This document shows, one piece after another, positions 7,751-14,621 of a stretch of DNA of 14,621 nt. The translations under genes and the position numbers were made by a program. Source of the stretch: Desulfobacterales bacterium (GTDB taxonomy: Bacteria; Desulfobacterota; Desulfobacteria; Desulfobacterales; JAHEIW01); contig JAQYWI010000141.1 of assembly GCA_030145015.1 (NCBI GenBank), forward strand, positions 1 through 14,621, in the 5' to 3' direction. The notes beneath the pieces were generated by a model. The model worked only from the letters and a program-made list of their open reading frames with translations, had not been told where the DNA came from and searched no databases. The first letter of the stretch is position 1; each line of letters opens with the position of its first letter.

Positions 7751-8183
7751 GCGTGTCAAAAACGGCTAAGAAATGATTCAATCCATATTGGGGAAAATTA
7801 TCAAAAAAATAACCCGTATTTTTGACTGGATTGCAGAAGGGCAGACTGCCGGCGCATTATGTAAGGGTTGAGTCACTGGCAGAACTGATGCTCGGAGAGT
7901 GTCAACCAAGAGAAGGTAATCAAAAGCCCCCCCCTAGTGTCATGTCCCCCAAAAATGTTCCAAAAGTCATGTGGTATATTTCAGTCCAGTTGAGTTCTTA
8001 AATGTTTAGGGTTTCAGGTGTCAGTGTTCAGGGTTGCGCGCTCCGGGTTTCGTGTTTTGTGTCTGGTATTTAGTCACTGGCTGCTTGCTCCTGGCATCTG
8101 ATCGCGATCTTCTGTCTTCTGACATCTGTTCTCTGTTATCTAACCGCTGAACGTTGAACCTTTCAACCAGGAGACTGACACCT
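7751..8183 (+). other. Intergenic purM-tsaD, mostly degenerate low-complexity sequence
   Basis: The first 120 bases contain a short frame at 7773-7871 (32 codons, ends in DWIAEGQTAGALCKG) with no good ribosome site; it is doubtful. From about 8000 to 8183 the sequence is pyrimidine- and TG-rich with recurring CTGACA, TCTGTC, GTGTC and TCTGAC units and looks like a decayed short tandem repeat. It runs up to the tsaD ribosome site. No promoter is evident. Confidence 0.5.
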
Positions 8184-9179
8184 GTGTATATTTTAGGCAT
8201 AGAAACATCATGCGATGAAACTGCTGCGGCCGTTGTTCAAAACGGAACTGATATTTTGTCTTCAATGGTTTCTTCTCAGGTCGCAGTGCACCGTCGTTAC
8301 GGTGGCGTTGTTCCCGAGCTGGCATCCAGAAAACATGTTGAGGCGATTGTGCCGGTGGTTACGGAAGCCATTCGCGAATCGGGCTTAAAAACAAATCAGA
8401 TCGATGCCATTGCGGTAACTCGCGGGCCCGGGCTGGTCGGGGCTTTGCTGGTAGGGTTTGCGTTTGCCAAGGCCTACGCTTATTCATTAGGTATACCGTT
8501 GATCGGGGTGAATCATCTGGAAGGCCATATCAACTCGGTCTTTCTGGAAGCGGAACCCCCACCATTTCCCTTTGTGGCGCTGCTGGCGTCAGGAGGTCAC
8601 ACCGCTATTTATTATGTAACTTCCCACACCACCATTGAAAACATGGGGCAGACCCGGGATGATGCGGCCGGCGAGGCATTTGATAAGGTCGCTAAATTGC
8701 TTGGTTTAGGTTATCCCGGCGGGGGTGTTATTGACAAACTTTCAAAAGAAGGTGATCCCCAAAAAGTTGTTTTTCCGCGTCCTTATCTGAATAAATCCGA
8801 GTTTGACTTCAGTTTCAGCGGGATTAAAACAGCAGTGAGTCTTTATATTTCCAAACACCCATCAGACGATAAAACCCACATGGCGGATATTGCCGCCGGA
8901 TTTCAGGAAGCTGTAGTTGAAGTCCTGGCCTATAAGGTAATCAATGCGGCTTTAAAAATGAACTGTGCGCACATCGCTATCGTCGGCGGGGTAGCCGCCA
9001 ACAGCGGTCTAAGGGACCGAGTAAGGCATGAAGCTAAACAAAAAGGGCAAAAAGTTCACATCCCTTCCATCCATCTGTGCGGGGATAATGCCGCCATGAT
9101 TGCGGCAGCGGGCTATCACTACCTGAGAGCCGGAATGCAGACCAGACTGGATGATGATGTGTTCAGCCGCACAAAATGA
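8184..9179 (+). CDS. tsaD: tRNA N6-threonylcarbamoyladenosine synthase subunit TsaD
   Basis: 331 residues (E. coli TsaD 337). Transfers the threonylcarbamoyl group to A37 of tRNAs that read ANN codons, together with TsaB and TsaE, which are not in this window. Actin-like ATPase fold: GIETSCDET (5-13) at the phosphate site, metal-binding His111 and His115 in NHLEGH, GYPGGG (177-182), FSFSGIKTAV, and Asp301 in CGDNAAMIA. The open frame extends 10 codons upstream to a TTG, but those residues are encoded by the degenerate repeat; the family starts at xYILGIETS, so I use the GTG at 8184. AGGAG lies 10 bases before it, slightly far. Convergent with nagZ, 10 bases between stop codons. Confidence 0.96.
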   Translation: MYILGIETSCDETAAAVVQNGTDILSSMVSSQVAVHRRYGGVVPELASRKHVEAIVPVVTEAIRESGLKTNQIDAIAVTRGPGLVGALLVGFAFAKAYAYSLGIPLIGVNHLEGHINSVFLEAEPPPFPFVALLASGGHTAIYYVTSHTTIENMGQTRDDAAGEAFDKVAKLLGLGYPGGGVIDKLSKEGDPQKVVFPRPYLNKSEFDFSFSGIKTAVSLYISKHPSDDKTHMADIAAGFQEAVVEVLAYKVINAALKMNCAHIAIVGGVAANSGLRDRVRHEAKQKGQKVHIPSIHLCGDNAAMIAAAGYHYLRAGMQTRLDDDVFSRTK

Positions 9180-9189
9180 AAACTCAGAA

Positions 9190-10233
9190 TTAAGTCCGCA
9201 ATTCCCCAATCCCTGAATTCCTCAATCCCTCAATCCCCAAATACTTTTCTTTGAGCGCCATAATTCTTCTCACCGATTCGATGCCTTTTGTTTTGAGTTC
9301 CGGAGAATCCTTTAAGTTCTGTAAAATTTCTTTATAGGCGATCTCAATATTGGGGCCCTTGTGGCAGATCAAGGTTATGTCAATATCTGCCAGAAGGATC
9401 TGCCGGATGGCTGTTTTTATATCATAGTGCTTATTAATCGCACCCATATCCAGATCATCGGTTATTGTGATTCCTGCAAACCGCATGCGTTCCCGCAAAA
9501 GCTTTCCGGCAACAATACGCGACAGACTGGCCGGCCATTGAGGATCGATTTTTCTATATATGATATGGGATAACATAATGCCGGCGACGCCAGTGTGAAT
9601 ACAGGCTTCAAACGGCACCAGATCGCAGGATTCCAGTTCAGACAAATCACCATCGAAGAATGGCAGATCAATATGGGAATCAAAGACAGTTCGACCGATG
9701 CCTGGAAAGTGCTTGGCAACGGCCATTATTTTGTTTCGCTGTAAATGCGAAATGACGGTTACCCCCAGTTTTGAAACCCAGGCGGGATCATGGCCAAATG
9801 ATCTGCCGGCCATTATGCTGTTGATTTCTTTTGGCGCGACATCCATGACGGGGGCCATGTTCATATTAATACCGGCTTGGACGAGTTCGGCTGCGGTCGT
9901 TTCGGCAAAGTAGACGGCATCCTTTTTGCGCTTCATGGCGGGGTTTCCCGGAAACTGCGTAAAAGGTTTTTTAAGCCTCGCCACCTGGCCGCCCTCCTGA
10001 TCAATGGCGATCATTAAAGGCGGCTGTGCATTCATACGCGCATATTCCTGAACCGACTCGCACAATTTTTTGACTTGATGAGGCGTCCCGGCATTTTGAG
10101 AAAAAAGGATAATGCCGCCAACTTTAAGGTCAGCGATGAGAAATTTTAAATCCGGATTGAATTGCCGGCCTTCAAAGCCGACCATCAGCCGCTGACCGGC
10201 CAGCTGTTCAAGTGATAGTGTTGCGGGATTCAT
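9190..10233 (-). CDS. nagZ: Beta-N-acetylhexosaminidase NagZ, glycoside hydrolase family 3
   Basis: 347 residues, single GH3 TIM-barrel domain with no signal peptide, as for cytoplasmic NagZ that removes GlcNAc from anhydromuropeptides in cell-wall recycling. Visible motifs: AIDQEGGQVARL (76-87), AGRSFGHDP (142-150), the KHFPGIGRT-x3-DSH signature (174-187) with the Asp185/His187 acid-base pair, and TDDLDM (258-263) containing the nucleophile Asp. The last 15 residues (GIEGLRNSGIGELRT) do not belong to the fold: they are encoded by a CAATCCC-type degenerate repeat. The start has no clear ribosome binding site although an extended -10 promoter lies about 50 bases upstream. mltG, another murein enzyme, is in the window but not adjacent. 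Confidence 0.95.
   Translation of the reverse strand: MNPATLSLEQLAGQRLMVGFEGRQFNPDLKFLIADLKVGGIILFSQNAGTPHQVKKLCESVQEYARMNAQPPLMIAIDQEGGQVARLKKPFTQFPGNPAMKRKKDAVYFAETTAAELVQAGINMNMAPVMDVAPKEINSIMAGRSFGHDPAWVSKLGVTVISHLQRNKIMAVAKHFPGIGRTVFDSHIDLPFFDGDLSELESCDLVPFEACIHTGVAGIMLSHIIYRKIDPQWPASLSRIVAGKLLRERMRFAGITITDDLDMGAINKHYDIKTAIRQILLADIDITLICHKGPNIEIAYKEILQNLKDSPELKTKGIESVRRIMALKEKYLGIEGLRNSGIGELRT
9199..9239. repeat. Degenerate CAATCCC-type tandem repeat inside the nagZ 3' end
   Basis: On the plus strand about five units of 7-9 bases (CAATTCCC, CAATCCCTG, AATTCCT, CAATCCCT, CAATCCCC) follow each other. The minus strand reads them in frame as the Gly-Ile/Leu-Glu/Gly tail of NagZ. Confidence 0.65.
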
Positions 10234-10281
10234 AAAAAGGGTCTTCGTTCCAGTGTTTGTGATTCGTCAACCGTTGCTGGA

Positions 10282-10300
10282 ATTATAGCATAATTGTCAA
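10282..10300 (-). promoter_or_regulatory. Putative extended -10 promoter of nagZ
   Basis: The minus strand carries TGCTATAAT (10290-10282): a perfect TATAAT with the extended TGn element. A TTGACA lies seven bases further upstream (10300-10295), too close to serve as its -35. Distance to the nagZ ATG is about 49 bases. Confidence 0.5.
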
Positions 10301-10317
10301 GACAGGATAAGCAAGGA

Positions 10318-12318
10318 TTAATTTGACAGCATCGCGGGTAACGGGAAGTTGGCCTCCGGGTCTTCTTGAGAGACCTGCAGAATATTTGCAATCAGCTGGT
10401 CGACTTTGGGTTTGCTTAACGGTCTGGAAAACAGATAGCCTTGACCAAATTGACAATTCATCTCCAGAAGAATGGCAAATTGCTCTTCGGTTTCTACGCC
10501 TTCAGCGACCACGGTCATATCCAGCCGATGGGCCAGCGATATAATCGCTTCGACAATATTGCGGTTACCGTCCTGTTGCGTTCGAATTCTTGAGACAAAA
10601 CTGCGATCCACCTTCAGGGTTTCGATGGGAAGGCGTTGCAGATAACTTAAAGAAGAATAGCCGGTCCCAAAGTCGTCAATGACCAGCTTTAAACCAAGGT
10701 CTTTTAAGCGGTGAACGAGGCGAATGGTTTCATCGGCATCTTCCATCAGGGCGGTTTCGGTAATTTCCAATTTCAGCTGTTCAGGCGGCATACCGGTTGT
10801 GTTAAGAATTTCTTTGATATCAACCAGCAGGGTGGGGGATAAAAAATGCTTGCTGGATATGTTGATGTTCATTGTGAGCTTGAGCTGATCATTCAGCTGT
10901 TTTTGCCAGTGACATAAATCTTGGCAGGCCTGCTCGGCGATCAGCTGGGTGATCGGAACGATAAGCCCGGTCTCTTCCGCAATGGAAATAAATGAACCCG
11001 GATAAATGAGGCCCAGTTGGGGGTGGTTCCACCGTATGAGCGCCTCAAAACCCACCAGGGATGCTGTTCGTAAATCAACAATGGGCTGGTAATTATTTTC
11101 AAATTCATTGGTGTGGATGGATTTGCGTAAATCCGTTTCTCTTTGCAGCAGGTGCAGTGCTTTTTTGTGTAAGGTTTTATCGAAAATCTTATATTGGGCT
11201 TTGCCGTTTTCTTTGGCGTGATACATTGCCGCATCGGCATCCCGGATGATGTTCTCTGCCTCTTCATAATCTTTGGTATTTAATACCACTCCGAAACTGG
11301 CCGGTGCAAAAACTTCTTTACCTTCAACTATAAAAGGGCGTTTCAATTCCTGCTGCAGCCTGTCGGCCACGCCGCTGGCGTATTCGCTATTTTCGATATC
11401 TTCAAGCAGGATGACAAATTCATCGCCTCCAAAGCGCCCCAGCGTATCAAGGTCTCTAAGAGAATCCTGTATCCGCTTGGCAAAAGCGCTCAAGAGACTG
11501 TCGCCGACGCTGTGGCCGAGGCTGTCATTTACCAGTTTGAAGCGGTCGATGTCCAAATAAAGAACTGCAAAGTGGTAATCGTCACGGCGTCTAGCGCGCT
11601 TAACCGCCATATTTAAGTGTTCCATAAACAAGGCGCGATTGGGTAAATTTGTGAGCGTATCATGGAAAGCCTGACGATAGATTTGCCGCTCGGCTTCCTT
11701 GAGTTCGGTAATATCAGCCAGTGAGACCACACTTTTGTCAGCACCGGGGATTGTGGCAAAGGTGCATAGCATGTCTTTTTGATTATTGTCTTTATCCATG
11801 AATTTGCATTCGAAAATCGGAGTGATTTGATCCGGTTCAAACTGATCCGGATCAACTTCTTCGCTGCGTATTTTGCGTTGGCTCTTCTCATCGATAAAAT
11901 GTAGCCAGGATTTTATATTTTCAATCTCATTTTTATTAAAGCCTGAAATATTTACAAATTCGGAATTCGCCAGAGATATGGTCATATCGTTTTCAACGAT
12001 GATTGTTGCTGCCCCGGTGTTTTCAAAAATCGTTCGATATTTCGTCTCAGATTCACGCAGCTCAGCGGTGCGCTCCCTGACCTTTAGTTCGAGGGTTTCA
12101 TTGGCTTCCCGCAGCGCTTCCTTGGATTTATTGATATTGTTAATCAGCATTTGTGTAAAAAGGCTGATTAATAAAATAATTCCGACAGTGATGAAAATGG
12201 TGAGACTTGGGCTGGCAAAAATGGTCTTTTCAAAATAATAATAAAAGAACGAAACCCCCGTTCCGATAATGATCAGGCCCATACTATCCAGATTGATAAA
12301 ACGCCCCTTCTTATGCAT
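10318..12318 (-). CDS. Membrane PAS-GGDEF-EAL protein, cyclic-di-GMP turnover
   Basis: 666 residues. Two N-terminal membrane helices (about 12-29 and 38-60) with almost no loop outside, then a short coiled coil (63-90), a PAS domain (about 90-208), a GGDEF domain (about 215-380) and an EAL domain (about 395-650). The GGDEF motif is intact at 297-301, and RDLD at 288-291 is a complete inhibitory I-site. The EAL domain keeps EAL (425-427), the Asn of NINIS, LEITET, DDFGTGYSS, KVDRSF and EGVET. Both making (from GTP) and breaking cyclic-di-GMP are therefore possible; which dominates cannot be read from sequence. AAGAGGT precedes the ATG. It lies 84 bases upstream of nagZ and 177 bases after the small Cys/His gene; no functional link is apparent. 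Confidence 0.96.
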   Translation of the reverse strand: MHKKGRFINLDSMGLIIIGTGVSFFYYYFEKTIFASPSLTIFITVGIILLISLFTQMLINNINKSKEALREANETLELKVRERTAELRESETKYRTIFENTGAATIIVENDMTISLANSEFVNISGFNKNEIENIKSWLHFIDEKSQRKIRSEEVDPDQFEPDQITPIFECKFMDKDNNQKDMLCTFATIPGADKSVVSLADITELKEAERQIYRQAFHDTLTNLPNRALFMEHLNMAVKRARRRDDYHFAVLYLDIDRFKLVNDSLGHSVGDSLLSAFAKRIQDSLRDLDTLGRFGGDEFVILLEDIENSEYASGVADRLQQELKRPFIVEGKEVFAPASFGVVLNTKDYEEAENIIRDADAAMYHAKENGKAQYKIFDKTLHKKALHLLQRETDLRKSIHTNEFENNYQPIVDLRTASLVGFEALIRWNHPQLGLIYPGSFISIAEETGLIVPITQLIAEQACQDLCHWQKQLNDQLKLTMNINISSKHFLSPTLLVDIKEILNTTGMPPEQLKLEITETALMEDADETIRLVHRLKDLGLKLVIDDFGTGYSSLSYLQRLPIETLKVDRSFVSRIRTQQDGNRNIVEAIISLAHRLDMTVVAEGVETEEQFAILLEMNCQFGQGYLFSRPLSKPKVDQLIANILQVSQEDPEANFPLPAMLSN

Positions 12319-12470
12319 CCCTTACCTCTTAAGGATGAGAATCCCCATAACCATTTGATTTCTAATGATTTAAATAATTAATCGATCGTTTGGTTGCCGA
12401 TAATATCCGGCGGGCCAAATCAAGAGATATACCAGATATATATCGGTCGTTTTTTATCAAAACTTAAGAT

Positions 12471-12493
12471 AACCGATCTTCTGAAAATCGGTT
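12471..12493 (-). terminator. Possible weak terminator hairpin after the small Cys/His gene
   Basis: AACCGAT at 12471-12477 pairs exactly with ATCGGTT at 12487-12493 around nine bases, starting just after the TAG stop. A T-rich stretch follows on the minus strand but no solid T run. Confidence 0.3.
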
Positions 12494-12495
12494 TC

Positions 12496-12732
12496 CTATT
12501 CTTTGCGGGACGCATAACAGCGGCGTTCGAAATAGGTTGAGGTGGCCTCATCAAATATGGCTTCATTTTCATGGATGTGCTTTGGTTTACCTTCCCAGGC
12601 ACCGCAGGCCAGCACAACAGGCTCACCTAAAGTAAACTTTCGGCCACAGGCCGGGCATCCTTCGGCATTCAAGCTGTTGAGCTTTTCAAGATCAATGATG
12701 GTTTTTAATCGATTTTTTTCAAGGGATGACAT
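12496..12732 (-). CDS. Small Cys/His-rich protein of unknown function, probable zinc binder
   Basis: 78 residues, not recognised as a named family. Residues 1-24 are a charged, probably helical segment (LEKNRLKTIIDLEKL). Then comes CPACG (Cys26, Cys29), followed by Cys43, His52, His54 and Cys72; the first pair looks like a zinc knuckle, and the others could complete one or two sites. No signal peptide or membrane segment, so cytoplasmic. The start is decided by a perfect AAAGGAGG five bases before the ATG at 12732. A longer frame to 12897 exists, but the probable promoter lies within it and its extra residues look untranslated. Alone between the GGDEF-EAL gene and a repeat element, so context says nothing about its role. 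Possible roles (redox, nucleic-acid binding) are guesses. Confidence 0.85.
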   Translation of the reverse strand: MSSLEKNRLKTIIDLEKLNSLNAEGCPACGRKFTLGEPVVLACGAWEGKPKHIHENEAIFDEATSTYFERRCYASRKE

Positions 12733-12787
12733 CAAATCCTCCTTTCCGGTTTTTCGGAAAACCCTGTGCTTGCTAACAATTACCTCT

Positions 12788-12816
12788 AAGCTAAATGCCT
12801 GCTGCAAACATGTCAA
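12788..12816 (-). promoter_or_regulatory. Putative promoter of the small Cys/His gene
   Basis: On the minus strand a perfect TTGACA (12816-12811) is followed after 17 bases by TAGCTT (12793-12788). The expected start of transcription is about 50 bases before the ATG at 12732, and a small GGTTTT/AAAACC hairpin (12748-12763) would form just upstream of the ribosome site. Confidence 0.55.
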
Positions 12817-12946
12817 GCCGGCGGCACCCGTTGCCCTGTTTACAAAAAGGACGGATACATTAGAAGCTATCTCAATCTGCCTCAGGCGGATTAACACCCG
12901 ATGGCAAAGTTATAAACCCATAAAAAGTGCTTGCAACAATAAATGA

Positions 12947-13211
12947 GCTAAAATTAAAAATGATCTAAAATGCCTAAAATTAAGGTTTCGCTCCCGCAGC
13001 GCGCGCGCTTGCGCGGCGTGTGCGTGGCGTGCGCGCTGGGTGACGCTACATCTTTCATTTTAAATATGATTGTTCGACCCTGTCGTTCGACCCTGTCGTT
13101 AGACCCTGAGGCTCTCGAAGGGAGGCTCTCGAAGGGAGGCTCTCGACGGGAGGCTATCGATGGGTAGATTTCCTCAACTTTAGGCACTTTAGATCATTTT
13201 AGGCATTTTAG
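12947..13211. repeat. Composite palindromic repeat element between mltG and the small Cys/His gene
   Basis: Outer arms 12957-12985 and 13172-13200 are inverted copies matching at 26 of 29 positions, all three differences being A/G transitions; both arms and flanks are built of TAAAATGCC-like units. Inside are three parts: a GC-rich alternating purine-pyrimidine stretch (12998-13040), three 13-base units GTTCGACCCTGTC (13072-13110, the last diverged), and four 14-base units GGCTCTCGAAGGGA (13110-13165, diverging toward the end). No transposase or other convincing gene. Probably a nested non-autonomous element. Confidence 0.7.
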
Positions 13212-13311
13212 GCACTTCTAACTTTAGAGCACCTTTGGAGCTTATTTTCTCTGTCTTCCAAGATGAACTGCTAATTTTGAGATAGCTTCTTGTTATATCA
13301 GGTGTTTCACA

Positions 13312-14316
13312 CTACCGTCGCAGCTGGTACTTTCGAACGGCTTGATTATGGTCATTAAAATTGGTTGAGAACTGATGGGTGTTGTCTTTTTTGGAAACAA
13401 AGTAAATATATGCTGTGTCAGCAGGATAAAGGGCGGCTTCGAGAGACTCACTTCCTGGATTTGAGATCGGGCCGGGGGGCAGTGCCCTGATTTTGTAAGT
13501 GTTATATGGCGTCAGGGTCTCGAGATGCTTGCGATTCAGGTTGCCGTCAAAGTTTTTTAGGCCGTAAATAACCGTTGGGTCCGACTCTAAACGCATTTTC
13601 TTTTTTAACCGATTGTGGAAAACCGAGGAGATTATCGGACGCTCAAAAGGTGCGCCGGTTTCCTTTTCGATGATCGATGCCAGAGTTACCACCTGATGAA
13701 TTGAAAACCCCAGCTGTTTGCCGCGTTCTTCCCACTCCGGTTTAAAAACCAGTCGGAATCTCTTGGCCATGGAAGATACAATTGTTTTTGTGCTCACACT
13801 TTTTGGGAAATAGTAGGTTTCCGGATACAGGTAACCCTCAAAAGTTTCAGCGCTTATGCCGTGTTCGTGCGCAAAGGCAGCATCGGTTGCACTCTCAATA
13901 AAAACAGCTTGCTCCGCAAATTTCTCCTGGGCAACGAGTTCGGCAATTTGATAGATATTGAGCCCTTCAGGGACGGTGAGCTTATAGAGTTTAACCTCGC
14001 CTTTAACCAGTTTTTCCAGTATCTTAATAGGTGACATCGATGCGGCCAAAGCATATTCCCCGGCTTTAAGCTGCTTATCGTATCCTTTCAGACGGGCAAC
14101 CAGATTGAACTTAAAAGGGTTCTTGATAATACCGGCTTTAAAAAGGATATCCGTTGTGATCTTAAATGGTTGCCCGGACCGTATATTGACGACCATATTT
14201 TCAGTATCAAGGCCGGCGGGCTGATGAGCGTACTGCCGCAAATCAAGAATGAAAACCGCAAGACCACAGAGGCTGAGAACGATAAGAGCGGATAAAATGA
14301 GAATGATTTTTTTCAA
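13312..14316 (-). CDS. mltG: Endolytic murein transglycosylase MltG (YceG-like)
   Basis: 334 residues from this start (E. coli 340). An inner-membrane anchored lytic transglycosylase that cleaves nascent glycan strands in the periplasm. One N-terminal membrane helix (about 3-25), then a LysM-like region (VPEGLNIYQIAELV near 115-128) and the YceG domain. Catalytic Glu217 is in LASIIEKET, matching E. coli Glu218; ESDPTVIYG and PYNTYKIRALPPGPISNPG are family signatures. Start choice: the longer frame begins with ATG at 14343 but lacks a ribosome site; the TTG at 14316 has CCGGAG nine bases upstream and gives a typical KKIILIL membrane start. The ATG remains possible, adding nine residues. A perfect TTGACA promoter lies upstream. 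Confidence 0.95.
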   Translation of the reverse strand: MKKIILILSALIVLSLCGLAVFILDLRQYAHQPAGLDTENMVVNIRSGQPFKITTDILFKAGIIKNPFKFNLVARLKGYDKQLKAGEYALAASMSPIKILEKLVKGEVKLYKLTVPEGLNIYQIAELVAQEKFAEQAVFIESATDAAFAHEHGISAETFEGYLYPETYYFPKSVSTKTIVSSMAKRFRLVFKPEWEERGKQLGFSIHQVVTLASIIEKETGAPFERPIISSVFHNRLKKKMRLESDPTVIYGLKNFDGNLNRKHLETLTPYNTYKIRALPPGPISNPGSESLEAALYPADTAYIYFVSKKDNTHQFSTNFNDHNQAVRKYQLRR

Positions 14317-14418
14317 TCTGAAAATCTCCGGATATGCCGGCATCCGGATTACCGATTATTGCGATTTTTAAGAATATCTGAAAATTCGATTTATATGGAC
14401 CGGTCACCGTCTATTATT

Positions 14419-14448
14419 AGCATAATAAAAATGCCCTGCGGTTGTCAA
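14419..14448 (-). promoter_or_regulatory. Putative promoter of mltG
   Basis: On the minus strand TTGACA (14448-14443), 18-base spacer, then TATGCT (14424-14419). The leader to the mltG start would be roughly 70-95 bases. Confidence 0.55.
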
Positions 14449-14505
14449 AGTACAATGACTTTTAAGCCCAATCGTGGTATAAAAATATTTCGGACCTATG
14501 AGTCT

Positions 14506-14532
14506 GTCGGAGAACCGGTGACGGTTTCCGAC
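14506..14532. terminator. Strong hairpin upstream of mltG, possible terminator of the preceding gene
   Basis: GTCGGA-g-AACCG (14506-14517) pairs with CGGTTTCCGAC (14522-14532): 11 pairs, one bulged G, four-base loop. It lies 23 bases after the putative minus-strand stop at 14556. No T run follows on the minus strand; on the plus strand ATTTTT comes six bases later. Role therefore uncertain. Confidence 0.4.
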
Positions 14533-14555
14533 TGAAAATTTTTGCTCTTTGAAAA

Positions 14556-14621
14556 TTAATCATGCAGTAATTTGGGCCAAAGCTCATAACAAAAGCCATC
14601 GATCTGATTTTCAGCCGGCTT
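14556..14621 (-). CDS. Possible 3' end of a gene continuing past the right edge
   Basis: The minus strand is open from the edge for 21 codons to a TAA at 14556-14558, reading ...DGFCYELWPKLLHD. The composition is protein-like, and a hairpin followed by the mltG promoter comes next, as expected after a gene end. The stretch is too short to identify or to exclude chance. Confidence 0.3.
   Translation of the reverse strand, partial: KPAENQIDGFCYELWPKLLHD

Larger units (their letters stand above)
12733..13311. other. Intergenic region, small Cys/His gene to mltG
   Basis: Of this stretch, 12788-12816 is the probable promoter of the small gene and 12947-13211 the composite repeat. The remaining bases (12817-12946 and 13212-13311) show no gene and no clear signal; no strong terminator follows the mltG stop. 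Confidence 0.5.

Noticed and set aside
7803..7824. Terminator after purM (AAAAATA/TATTTTT stem)
   Set aside because: The stem is purely AT, only seven pairs, and no T run follows it.
12733..12897. N-terminal extension of the small Cys/His protein
   Set aside because: The extension covers a good promoter and hairpin, while the internal ATG has a perfect ribosome site.
12542..12946. 134-codon plus-strand open frame
   Set aside because: It is antisense to the small Cys/His gene and its promoter and has no ribosome site.
13072..13165. Short CRISPR-like array
   Set aside because: Units are 13-14 bases, directly abutting, with no spacers and no cas genes.

Overview
The window looks like ordinary chromosome of a Gram-negative, probably deltaproteobacterial (Desulfobacterota-like) bacterium. 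That guess rests on the housekeeping gene set, on the alaC-hom-thrH order, on the cyclase/TolB-type receptor, and on abundant degenerate intergenic repeats; no single marker proves it. I see no phage, plasmid, CRISPR array or intact transposase.

Layout, left to right. 1-932 (minus) is the N-terminal part of a class III nucleotide cyclase with a transmembrane helix and the start of a TolB-like domain; it runs off the left edge. 933-1939 is about 1 kb without a convincing gene. It holds the likely cyclase promoter and a 110-bp MITE-like element with perfect 16-bp inverted ends. 1940-2016 (minus) is an initiator tRNA-fMet with a strong terminator behind it. 2096-6514 (minus) is a probable amino-acid gene cluster read alaC, hom, thrH, a YbgC-type thioesterase, a DUF167 gene, then a terminator hairpin. 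Pyruvate/glutamate transamination, homoserine synthesis and a ThrH that can phosphorylate homoserine sit together, which suggests a threonine route using ThrH.

A divergent promoter region separates alaC from purM (plus, purine synthesis). After 430 bp of mostly low-complexity sequence comes tsaD (plus, tRNA t6A modification), convergent with nagZ (minus, muropeptide recycling). Upstream of nagZ lies a PAS-GGDEF-EAL membrane protein (minus, cyclic-di-GMP turnover). Next are a 78-residue Cys/His-rich protein of unknown function (minus) with its own promoter, a composite palindromic repeat element of about 265 bp, and mltG (minus, endolytic murein transglycosylase) behind a good promoter. The last 66 bases may be the 3' end of one more minus-strand gene.

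The genes are conventional. The most unusual content is in the spacers: at least five different repeat or palindrome types, one of which runs into the 3' end of nagZ. The small Cys/His protein is the only well-supported gene here with no recognisable function. Several start codons were moved inward from the longest open frame because good ribosome binding sites support it (alaC, hom, tsaD, mltG, the 78-residue protein).
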